Shown here: piece by piece, positions 24,246 through 31,875 of the stretch
How the letters are laid out: the number at the start of each line of letters is the position of its first letter
Position numbering within the stretch: the first letter of the stretch is position 1
From: Cellvibrio sp. OA-2007
GTDB lineage: Bacteria; Pseudomonadota; Gammaproteobacteria; Pseudomonadales; Cellvibrionaceae
Length of the DNA: 64,000 nt
Direction: 5' to 3'
Assembly: GCF_000953825.1 (NCBI RefSeq)
Contig: NZ_BBUL01000095.1
Span: 186,001-250,000, forward strand
Made by a program: the position numbers and the translations under genes
The notes under the pieces: generated by a model
Database searches by the model: none
What the model was told of the DNA's origin: nothing
The model's input: the letters and a program-made list of their open reading frames with translations, nothing else

Positions 24246-24575
24246 ATGAAAAAATCACTATTAGGCTGCGCTTTGGCGCTCTCTGGTTTATTAATGATTG
24301 CACCGGTTTTTGCTCATGATCCAGCGGAACATGCCATGACGGCAGAAGCGCCGGATTGTGACGCAATGAAAAATATGGATCACTCCAAGATGGATATGAA
24401 TGATCCGGTAATGCAGGCGTTAATGAAAAAGTGCAGCACCAAATCGGCTGATATGGATTCACACAAAGATATGGAAAGCATGGATCACGAGAAGATGGAA
24501 GGCATGAATCACGAAGGTATGGACATGGATAAATCTACCTCCAGCGCAAGTCATGAGGGGCATGGCAATCATTAA
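24246..24575 (+). CDS. Small periplasmic Met/His-rich copper-binding protein
   Basis: 109 aa: signal peptide (LGCALALSGLLMIAPVFA), then a low-complexity mature part made of Met, His, Asp and Lys (MDHSKMDMNDPVMQ, MDHEKMEGMNHEGMDMD) with two Cys. No fold can be expected; it resembles the Met-rich section of the multicopper oxidase and may act as a Cu(I) sponge. GAGGAA precedes the ATG. Same operon as copB (49-nt gap). Confidence 0.65.
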   Translation: MKKSLLGCALALSGLLMIAPVFAHDPAEHAMTAEAPDCDAMKNMDHSKMDMNDPVMQALMKKCSTKSADMDSHKDMESMDHEKMEGMNHEGMDMDKSTSSASHEGHGNH

Positions 24576-24679
24576 TCGGTTATACGCGGTTGCTCATTGC
24601 ATGTCATGAGCAACCCGCGATATTGCAACAGATGACGGCGCATGCAGTACATCCATTCTTGAATTAGGAGAGCGATTTT

Positions 24680-24769
24680 ATGAAGACCATTAAATGGATA
24701 ATTCTACTTGGCGTTGCCGCACTAGCTGCTGCATATCTTTACATCAACGCAGGGCTGTATCCAAGTTAA
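24680..24769 (+). CDS. 29-aa single-span membrane protein
   Basis: Starts MKTIKWIILLGVAALAAAYL and ends INAGLYPS. There is one transmembrane helix with a basic N-terminus, so Nin-Cout orientation is likely. AGGAG lies 9 nt upstream of ATG 24680. It closes the copper block; a role as a small transporter or oxidase subunit is guesswork. Confidence 0.55.
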   Translation: MKTIKWIILLGVAALAAAYLYINAGLYPS

Positions 24770-25099
24770 TTTTTGTCGTCTATGTCATCCAATAAAAAAT
24801 TGCTGCATATATTTAAGTTTATTTTTTATTTGTGAATTTTAAATTTTCATAGTTCAACATTAATGTCACTATTTTATGATAAACCTAACAAAACAAATAC
24901 GCCTGTCGCTTTAGTCATCATGACTGACTGAAAATTTGTAAAAATTTGTTTGCTTTACGGCATTACTGCCTTTACTTTTCTGAAATTAATGCAACAATTC
25001 GCCACCTGACACGAAGACATTACAACTCTAAGGAATAGATTCTGATGACTGTCGCATGAAATGTTTAAAAGTTGATCTGATAAAACAAAAGGAAATTTT
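24770..25099. other. AT-rich intergenic region before the acyl-lipid cluster
   Basis: 330 bp with no plausible gene. It contains a 13-bp palindrome AGTCAT-C-ATGACT (24913-24925), a tandem direct repeat AAAATTTGT (24931-24949) and GGCA-ttac-TGCC. It probably contains the promoter and an operator of the downstream cluster; no promoter could be assigned with confidence. Confidence 0.5.
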
Positions 25100-25762
25100 A
25101 TGAGTATGATTGAGCAGTTGATCATCACAAAAGATCGTTTTGCTAAGCAAAAATCAGAACTTGTCGGGTACGTATTGCACCAATTAAAGGCGTATAAATC
25201 TGGCGCCGTACAGCGCTACACTGATAATATTTCGTTTTTTGAAGAACACATAAGTCGCAATTTATTGACCAAAAATAACAATAATTCACACGCGACAGCA
25301 GTCTCACCAACTGACGATAAAAATCTTCAATTTGATCCTTCACCCGAAGAATTCGTCGGGGAGTGGCTATTGGTTTCGCAAAAAATAATAAATGAATTTG
25401 CTGCGGTGACACGTGATGAACAATGGATTCATTTGGATGTGGCTCGGGCGCAGCGCGAACTTCCATGCAAATCAACAGTAGCGCATGGTTTTCTAATTTT
25501 ATCGTTGGTTCCCGTACTTACTGCTCACAGACAGTTTTTTGATACAAAGGGAAAACCAGTTAAATCCATTATTAACTGCGGCCTATTAGAGGTTCAATTT
25601 CTAGCCCCACTCAAATCGGAAACTTCTGTTAGAGCTAAAACCAAGCGACTCTCTGTTGAATCACAAAAAAATGGCTACAAGGTCACAGAGGAAGTTGTTA
25701 TAGAAACAAATGCACATAAATCAATTTGTAGAGCTGTAGTGATTTATCGATTGATTTTCTAA
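25100..25762 (+). CDS. MaoC/NodN-like hot-dog dehydratase
   Basis: 220 aa. The first ~70 residues are helical and unassigned. From ~85 the pattern is MaoC-like: VSQKIINEFAAVTRDEQWIHLD holds the Asp/His hydratase pair, and STVAHGFLILSLVP follows as the hot-dog helix with the usual Gly-Phe. Family enzymes hydrate or dehydrate enoyl/3-hydroxyacyl thioesters. As the first gene of the cluster it could set a double bond or hydroxyl in the acyl chain; that is inference. AAGGA is 7 nt before the ATG. Confidence 0.75.
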   Translation: MSMIEQLIITKDRFAKQKSELVGYVLHQLKAYKSGAVQRYTDNISFFEEHISRNLLTKNNNNSHATAVSPTDDKNLQFDPSPEEFVGEWLLVSQKIINEFAAVTRDEQWIHLDVARAQRELPCKSTVAHGFLILSLVPVLTAHRQFFDTKGKPVKSIINCGLLEVQFLAPLKSETSVRAKTKRLSVESQKNGYKVTEEVVIETNAHKSICRAVVIYRLIF

Positions 25763-25821
25763 TTTCTGTCGAACTCTCGACGAAGGATTATTTTTTAAAC
25801 TACGCTACTTAAGGAGCGATC

Positions 25822-27003
25822 ATGCAACAACTATCTATCACCCAATCATTACGAAATATGGGCATTGACCCGCTTAAAGCTTCCGTGGCATCCGTTTCTG
25901 AACTCTATCGCCTACCTCAAGATAAGCTTGATGCGATTAAAGCAGAGTTGATTATCGACAGCTTTCGTTTTCACTATGAAAATAATCGGTATTACCGCGA
26001 AGCCTGTGATGAAAAAGGCATTACACCTGCAAGCGTCAATACATTTGACGACCTAATCAAGATCCCCCTCATTCCAATTGCAAAATTTAAATCGGCAAGC
26101 AATCACGAACTGCTATCCAAACCACTGAATGCCATCGAACATGAAATGCGCAGTACAGGAACCAGCGGCATACCCAGTGTTTCACGTCGTTGTGCGCCAA
26201 CAATTGATTTGGCGGTATCTGCAATTTACGCCATGTACCGTGAATTCTTGGGTATCTCCAAAGGGGCAGGCTTATATATTTGCCCGTCAACCGAAGAAAT
26301 TCCAGAGATGGGTATGATAAAGGCGTTGAATATGTTGGCTGGCCTTTTGGATACGCATCGCTTTATGGTTCGGGAAGAGCGTTTTGTTCCTGAAGATGCT
26401 ATCGCCCAACTTACCAATTGGGAAAATCAATTTACCCGTCACATCATTGGCCCACCATTTTTGATTCATCGCTTGTTGCAATTCCTGAAACAAACCGGCC
26501 AAAAATTGACACTTGATAAAGGCAGTATGGTTATCACGTTAGGTGGCTGGAAACGCTTCACAGGTCAGATGATCTCCCGTCGTGAATTTGCTTTGTTGTG
26601 TGAAGAGTACTTGGGAATCCCACCGAGCGGCATTCGCGATATTTATGCGCTAGTTGAATCCAACGTAATGGCAATCGATGACGAGCATCAAGTTAAGCAC
26701 GTGTCTCCCTATGTTCACTTTAGCGTGCGTGACATGAATGATTTAAGCAAGGAAGTGGCGGATGGCGAGCATGGAGTATTGGCAATTCTCGACCCACTTG
26801 CGCTAGCTACGCCAGGGATGATTTTGACTGAAGATATAGTATCGCTCGTTCCTGGTGAGAGTCCTTCAGGTCGCAGTGGCCAGCGTATGGAATACATCAT
26901 GCGTGCACCATCCTCACTGGAATTTGGATGTTGCGCCGTAAATCTCGAACGCAAAATGGATGAAGACGAAAAGGCTGAGAATAGCTGCCCCGTCACTGCC
27001 TGA
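25822..27003 (+). CDS. LuxE-family acyl-protein synthetase
   Basis: 393 aa of the adenylating LuxE/phenylacetate-CoA-ligase-like group. MRSTGTSGIPS is the phosphate-binding loop, YICPSTEEIPEMGM and ITLGGWKRFTG are LuxE features, and DIYALVESN with MILTEDIVSL gives late adenylate motifs. In luminous bacteria LuxE activates a fatty acid as acyl-AMP and passes it to its own Cys and then to the reductase LuxC. Here there is no LuxC or LuxD, so the acceptor must be another protein, plausibly the carrier protein at 30469. The C-terminal tail ends CCAVNLERKMDEDEKAENSC, with Cys residues that could hold the acyl group. Confidence 0.8.
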   Translation: MQQLSITQSLRNMGIDPLKASVASVSELYRLPQDKLDAIKAELIIDSFRFHYENNRYYREACDEKGITPASVNTFDDLIKIPLIPIAKFKSASNHELLSKPLNAIEHEMRSTGTSGIPSVSRRCAPTIDLAVSAIYAMYREFLGISKGAGLYICPSTEEIPEMGMIKALNMLAGLLDTHRFMVREERFVPEDAIAQLTNWENQFTRHIIGPPFLIHRLLQFLKQTGQKLTLDKGSMVITLGGWKRFTGQMISRREFALLCEEYLGIPPSGIRDIYALVESNVMAIDDEHQVKHVSPYVHFSVRDMNDLSKEVADGEHGVLAILDPLALATPGMILTEDIVSLVPGESPSGRSGQRMEYIMRAPSSLEFGCCAVNLERKMDEDEKAENSCPVTA

Positions 27004-27080
27004 TCTTAACAGCGCTATAACGGTGGGGAAGAACCAGAACCCCACCGAATTTCCAAACGTACAAACGTAAAGGAATTGTC

Positions 27081-27440
27081 ATGTTTAACGACATTATTGT
27101 TCGAAATTTTTCTAACCCAACCCATGCGGCTGAATTGGTGCAATCCACCAACACTATAGAGCTGGGTAATCCGGTTTGCGGTGATCGCATCAAAGTACAA
27201 CTCAATATTCAAGACGGCCTAATTCTACAAGCAGCCTATGCTGCTTGGGGTTGCGCGACATCTTTAGCAACAGGCAATGTTTTCTGTCAAAAAATTCAAG
27301 GCACAAGCGTTGCAGATGTATGTAATTTATCGAAAGAGGAAATCGATAAAATGCTCGGGGATCTTGAGCCTGCACAGCATCACTGTCTGGAAATGCTTCA
27401 TAACTTGTTTGCCAAACTTCAGCAAACTTTTCACGCATAG
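27081..27440 (+). CDS. NifU/IscU-like iron-sulfur scaffold protein
   Basis: 119 aa, a complete N-terminal NifU/IscU module. Cluster ligands Cys33 (GNPVCGD, with Asp35), Cys58 (WGCATS) and Cys102 (QHHCLEML) are all present. It would hold or transfer sulfur or an Fe-S cluster using sulfur from the next gene product, whose start codon lies 17 nt downstream. No IscA, HscAB or ferredoxin is encoded nearby, so this is not a full Isc/Nif assembly operon. That points to a dedicated sulfur-delivery or cluster-repair role in the acyl cluster. Confidence 0.85.
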   Translation: MFNDIIVRNFSNPTHAAELVQSTNTIELGNPVCGDRIKVQLNIQDGLILQAAYAAWGCATSLATGNVFCQKIQGTSVADVCNLSKEEIDKMLGDLEPAQHHCLEMLHNLFAKLQQTFHA

Positions 27441-27457
27441 TGATGAGGAGCCCTACC

Positions 27458-28663
27458 ATGTCTATACAAGGATATTTTGACTACAACGCAACTACACCTG
27501 TGTGCTCAGAAGCAATAAATGCGTTTGTAAATGCAGCGAAAGCGTTTGCTAATCCGTCAAGTAAATATGCTCTGGTCAAACCTGTAGGCGCATTTTTAAG
27601 TGAGGCGCGAGAAAGCTTATGCAAGTTGGTCGGTTGCGCAACAGATGAGCTGTTCTTTACGTCAGGCGGCACAGAGTCGAACAATTGGGCATTAAAGGGG
27701 GTATTTCTGCGTGAATTTACTGCCGCGCCTGGGGAGTCCGCCCACATCATTATCTCCGCGCTGGAACACTCTTCTATTCTGGAAGTGGTTCGGTATTTGG
27801 AGCGTACATTCCATTGTGAGGTGAGTCGTTTAAATCCTGACAATGAAGGCATTATTTCAGCTGAATCGGTACTCGCAGCCCTGCGCCCTAATACCCGCGT
27901 CGTCAGCATAATGCTCGCCAATAATGAAGTCGGTTCTATTCAGCCAATCTGTGACATCTCACGGGTATTACGAGACCGGAATATTCATTTTCATGTAGAT
28001 GGAGTTCAAGCGGTCGGAAAGATCAAAGTGGATGCGCATATGCTGGGTATGGATACCTTGTCATTTTCAGGTCATAAATTTTACGGCCCTAAAGGCTGTG
28101 GCGGCCTTTACATTCGCCGGGGTGTAACTCTTGAGCCTTTGATACACGGTGGTGGTCAGGAGCGTGGCTATCGTGGCGGCACCGAGGCTGTAGCAATGAT
28201 CGTTTCCATGGGGGCTGCTGCCAAATTGGCGAGCGAGCAACTCGACGAAAATTTACAGCGGTTTGCGCAGTACTCTGATTTGTTACGCAAGCAACTGACG
28301 CAAAAAGTTCCGACGGTCGTTTTTAACGGCCCTAAAAATCTCTCCATGCAAGTACCGAATACCTTGAGTATTTGCATTCCGGGAATACGGGCAGAAGCAC
28401 TCGCCGCAATTCTGGATAACTTGAACGGTATTCAGGTCAGTTTGGGATCCGCGTGTAGTAATAACAAGACAATGTCGTTATCGCATGTATTACTTTCAAT
28501 GGGTTTGACGGACGAGGAAGTGAAATCAACTTTGCGAGTCAGCGTGGGGCTTTATACGCAGGAAGAGGACATAAAGTTTTTCACCGACGCTGTTGCCAAT
28601 GCCGTGTCCATTCTCAATCGAATCAGTAAACCCGTGAGCGAAGATCATGTCCTTACCACTTAA
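27458..28663 (+). CDS. NifS/IscS-like cysteine desulfurase
   Basis: 401 aa, fold-type I PLP enzyme of class V. FDYNATTP is the family start, EHSSIL and HVDGVQAVGKI the middle, Lys207 in SFSGHKFYG binds PLP, and Cys333 in LGSACSNN is the persulfide cysteine. It should take sulfur from cysteine, leaving alanine. Start ATG 27458 has GAGGAG 8 nt upstream; the in-frame GTG at 27440 would overlap the NifU gene. Its last 17 nt overlap the acyl-AMP ligase gene, so sulfur supply and acyl activation are translationally coupled. Confidence 0.9.
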   Translation: MSIQGYFDYNATTPVCSEAINAFVNAAKAFANPSSKYALVKPVGAFLSEARESLCKLVGCATDELFFTSGGTESNNWALKGVFLREFTAAPGESAHIIISALEHSSILEVVRYLERTFHCEVSRLNPDNEGIISAESVLAALRPNTRVVSIMLANNEVGSIQPICDISRVLRDRNIHFHVDGVQAVGKIKVDAHMLGMDTLSFSGHKFYGPKGCGGLYIRRGVTLEPLIHGGGQERGYRGGTEAVAMIVSMGAAAKLASEQLDENLQRFAQYSDLLRKQLTQKVPTVVFNGPKNLSMQVPNTLSICIPGIRAEALAAILDNLNGIQVSLGSACSNNKTMSLSHVLLSMGLTDEEVKSTLRVSVGLYTQEEDIKFFTDAVANAVSILNRISKPVSEDHVLTT

Positions 28664-30446
28664 TCATGTACAAACAATTGTTTCCTGTATCGAACACTAC
28701 GTCCAAACTCGTCCGGATGAACGTGCATATGTTTTCCTAGAGGATGGTGATTCGCAAGAATTGTCGTTAACGTATAAGGAATTGCAAACGCGAGCTCAAC
28801 AACTTGCCACAGGTTTGCGAAGTGTAGATCTCAAAGATCAAGCGATATTACTTTTATTTCCTGCCGGTTTGGATTTTGTCGTGGCATTTTTTGCGTGTTT
28901 GTACGCAGGTGCGATAGCAGTGCCAGCCAATTTGGCAAGAAACGGTCACCACTACGCTCGACTAAAACAAATTATTCAGGATTCAAATGCGAAGGCGGTT
29001 TTAACGACAGAATCATTGAAGGCAGTAACCATGACTGGACTGTCCAATGCGGGTATCAATTTGGAATCCATCAGCGTGCTTGCTGAAGTAGAGACTGCCA
29101 GTGCTCTAATTGAAGACAATCTTGTCGCAACGCTTAATCCAAATTTTCCAGCATTTATTCAATACACATCCGGATCAACCGGCAATCCAAAAGGCGTCAT
29201 TGTTACTCACGCACAACTGATTGCGAATGAGCGTGCAATTCAGGTGTCAGCAGATATGCCTGAATTCGCCGTAGTGGGTGGGTGGCTCCCGCAATTTCAT
29301 GACATGGGACTGATAGGCGCGATGTTGCAGCCGCTCGCTATGGGTGGTTGCTATATATTTATGTCTCCACTGCATTTTATTCAAAGCCCCCTTCGTTGGT
29401 TACGGTTATTGGGGAAATACAAAGCAGTTGCCACTGCCGCACCTAATTTTGCATTGGAGCATTGTGTAAAAGCAGCGAAAGCTGGTTCGGTTGAGGGTAT
29501 TGATTTAACGGCGTTAAAAACAGTTTTTTGTGGAGCAGAGCCGGTCGCACAAAAAACATTATCGGAATTCAATGAATTCTTTTCGGTATGCAATTTACAT
29601 CCGGACACCGTTAAACCTTGTTATGGCCTCGCGGAAGCGACCCTGATCTTGTCAGGTGGAATTGCTGATCGCGCACCACGCTATCTATCGGTTGATCGTG
29701 AACAGTTGAAACTCAACCAGTTACATATCGTGGACGAATACTCAGAGCACGCAAAGAAGGTGGTATGTTGCGGAAATGCCGTGAAAGATCATGAGCTAAT
29801 AATTGTCGATCCGGACACCCACCACGTATTGAGTGACAGCTCGGTCGGGGAAATATGGGCGGCCGGTCCAAGTATTGCCGCTGGTTATTGGCAAAATCCG
29901 CGCGCAACGTTGGCAACCTTCAATGGTTACACTGCCTGTGGGCGCGGTCCGTTTATGCGAACTGGGGATATGGGATTTTTGCGCGAGGAAGGATTGTTTG
30001 TAACAGGCCGCATCAAAGAGTTGATGATCATTCGTGGAAAGAACCATTATCCCCACGATATCGAAGAAACGTTGATTAACGTTCTCGCTGAAAATTTATC
30101 CATTCAGGCTGCCGTGTTTGCGGATGAGTACGGCAATGCACCAGGCGTCGCTGCCTTTATCGAATTGCCACGACGTGGGCCCAAGTTAGACACCACAGAC
30201 CTACAAGAGCTTGTCGGAAAATTACGATCAGCGGTTACGCAAATTCATGACCTTCAGCTCAAGGATATTTTCTTTTTAAGTTTCGGCGGAATACCGCGCA
30301 CATCAAGTGGTAAAACCCAGCGGCTAAAATGTGCGGAAATGTATCAAAACACCTTGATTGATGTTGATCAGCGTCTTGTCTTCTCAACGCGGGCTGCACG
30401 GCAAGCCCCGGCCCAATTAACTCCCGTTTCTGCCATGGCAGTTTAA
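28647..30446 (+). CDS. Fatty-acyl-AMP ligase (FAAL)
   Basis: 599 aa, ANL superfamily. YTSGSTGNPKG is the ATP loop, GGWLPQFHDMGLIG is the FAAL/FadD32-like segment, PCYGLAEATLILSGG the acyl-adenylate motif and TGRIKELMIIRGKNHYPHDIE the hinge to the small domain. FAALs make acyl-AMP and load it onto an acyl carrier protein rather than CoA; the carrier gene follows after 22 nt. It is probably the entry step of the cluster. It overlaps the desulfurase gene by 17 nt. Confidence 0.9.
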   Translation: MSLPLNHVQTIVSCIEHYVQTRPDERAYVFLEDGDSQELSLTYKELQTRAQQLATGLRSVDLKDQAILLLFPAGLDFVVAFFACLYAGAIAVPANLARNGHHYARLKQIIQDSNAKAVLTTESLKAVTMTGLSNAGINLESISVLAEVETASALIEDNLVATLNPNFPAFIQYTSGSTGNPKGVIVTHAQLIANERAIQVSADMPEFAVVGGWLPQFHDMGLIGAMLQPLAMGGCYIFMSPLHFIQSPLRWLRLLGKYKAVATAAPNFALEHCVKAAKAGSVEGIDLTALKTVFCGAEPVAQKTLSEFNEFFSVCNLHPDTVKPCYGLAEATLILSGGIADRAPRYLSVDREQLKLNQLHIVDEYSEHAKKVVCCGNAVKDHELIIVDPDTHHVLSDSSVGEIWAAGPSIAAGYWQNPRATLATFNGYTACGRGPFMRTGDMGFLREEGLFVTGRIKELMIIRGKNHYPHDIEETLINVLAENLSIQAAVFADEYGNAPGVAAFIELPRRGPKLDTTDLQELVGKLRSAVTQIHDLQLKDIFFLSFGGIPRTSSGKTQRLKCAEMYQNTLIDVDQRLVFSTRAARQAPAQLTPVSAMAV

Positions 30447-30468
30447 TTTTTAGTGAAAGGAAACCATC

Positions 30469-30789
30469 ATGAATCTTCCTATGCAAACTCCCGTTGTTGC
30501 ACAAAGTGTGGCTGATGTCAGTGCGATGATTCGTCAACACCTGACGCAACAATTGAAGGGCGATCATCCTGATTTTAATGAAGAGGTTCATGACAACATG
30601 TCCTTCGATTATATAGGTCTCGATTCTTTTTCCCGCGTAAATATGCTGACTGAATTAGCGAAACATTTCGGTGTAAAGCTTGAGCCTACGGCCGCTTACG
30701 ATTTTGTCACTGTCGGTTCACTTGCCGAATTTATCTGGTCAGAGATATCCGGAACCCCCATGGATATGAAAAAGGCTCTGGGTATTTAA
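30469..30789 (+). CDS. Acyl carrier protein
   Basis: 106 aa, single carrier domain. Ser53 in YIGLDSFSRVNML is the phosphopantetheine site, followed by the usual helix II/III sequence (AKHFGVKLEPTAAYDFVTVGSLAEFIW). It is longer than housekeeping ACP by ~20 N-terminal residues and has the PKS/NRPS-like form that pairs with FAAL enzymes. A strong AAAGGA ribosome site is present. The next gene starts directly after its stop codon. Confidence 0.9.
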   Translation: MNLPMQTPVVAQSVADVSAMIRQHLTQQLKGDHPDFNEEVHDNMSFDYIGLDSFSRVNMLTELAKHFGVKLEPTAAYDFVTVGSLAEFIWSEISGTPMDMKKALGI

Positions 30790-31875
30790 ATGTTGGATTG
30801 TCTTGTTGTTGGGGCGGGCCATTGCGGCCTGCTATGCGGTAATCTGCTTGATCGGAAGGAGTTGTCCTACCTCATCGTTGATGGCGGCGAGAACATCGGT
30901 GATGTATGGCGGCATCGCCCGAAAAGTTTGCGACTCTTTACTTCACGCCAATTCTGCAAACTGGCTGGATATTCTCTGCCGGGGGATCCGGAGGGTTATG
31001 CAACCGGACAAGAATTTGCTGAACATATGGCCAATTTTGCTGCTATTAACGATTTAAAATTGCAATTAAAAACGCAGATAGTAAATCTCACTAAAGTGGG
31101 TGATCATTTCGTAGCAAAAACCCAAACGGGCCAGGCTATCCACGCTAAAACGGTCATCAATGCCAGTGGTGCCAATCAAGTGTCGATTGTTCCGCCGTTT
31201 GCCAAAAATCTCTGGTCAGAAGTTCAACAAATCCGCTGCTCTGATTATGTTGATGACACAGCCATAGCTCCAAATTCCAATGTTGTCGTATGTGGCGATG
31301 GCGCAACCGGTCGGCAAATCGCAGCGGAACTATCTGGTAAACACAATGTGACGCTTGCATGCGGCCGCGTGCGCAAGTTGGTACCCAATCGTATAGGCGG
31401 GCATGACATTTTCTGGTGGCTTCACAAAGCTAGAGTACTCTACGCAAGTTCCCGATCACCCATCGCCCGCATTCTAAAAAGGCGCGACCCCATACCAGTT
31501 GCCTACGCTAATAACGCCGCGCTGATCCAACAAGGTGTCGATATCAAGCCTCGGGCTGTGAACGCGGAATTGAATAATATACTGTTTAGTGACGGTACTG
31601 TTGTGCAAGCCGATGTTGTTATCTGGTGCATCGGTTACAAAGAAAATGTCAGTTGGTTGCGTCTGCCAGGAGTTAATTCGGTTGATGATCTGGTTGCGAA
31701 AAAAGGAATCACTCCCGAACCAGGGTTTTTCGTTGTAGGTAGAAAATGGTTGTCTTGCCGTGCTTCAGAATTAATCTTGGGTGCTGATCGCGACACAACA
31801 CGCGTTGTGAATTTTGTTCAAGAATATTTGGCGCCAGCAATAAAAGTTACGCAGGAAGGATATCAATCGTCATGA
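30790..31875 (+). CDS. Flavin-dependent monooxygenase-like oxidoreductase
   Basis: 361 aa. DCLVVGAGHCGL is the FAD Rossmann loop, IGDVWRHRPKSLRLFTSR matches the region after it in flavin-containing monooxygenases, VVVCGDGATGRQIAAEL is a second nucleotide (NADPH) loop and VVIWCIGYK the late FMO motif. Such enzymes oxygenate N or S atoms, or do Baeyer-Villiger oxidation; in this cluster S- or N-oxygenation of an acyl intermediate is plausible. Its first codon touches the carrier-protein stop and its last codons overlap the transporter gene (ATGA). Confidence 0.8.
   Translation: MLDCLVVGAGHCGLLCGNLLDRKELSYLIVDGGENIGDVWRHRPKSLRLFTSRQFCKLAGYSLPGDPEGYATGQEFAEHMANFAAINDLKLQLKTQIVNLTKVGDHFVAKTQTGQAIHAKTVINASGANQVSIVPPFAKNLWSEVQQIRCSDYVDDTAIAPNSNVVVCGDGATGRQIAAELSGKHNVTLACGRVRKLVPNRIGGHDIFWWLHKARVLYASSRSPIARILKRRDPIPVAYANNAALIQQGVDIKPRAVNAELNNILFSDGTVVQADVVIWCIGYKENVSWLRLPGVNSVDDLVAKKGITPEPGFFVVGRKWLSCRASELILGADRDTTRVVNFVQEYLAPAIKVTQEGYQSS

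Noticed and set aside
25822-27003. Reading the LuxE-like gene as evidence of a lux bioluminescence operon
   Set aside because: No LuxA, LuxB, LuxC or LuxD homologue is present; neighbours are FAAL, carrier protein and sulfur enzymes.
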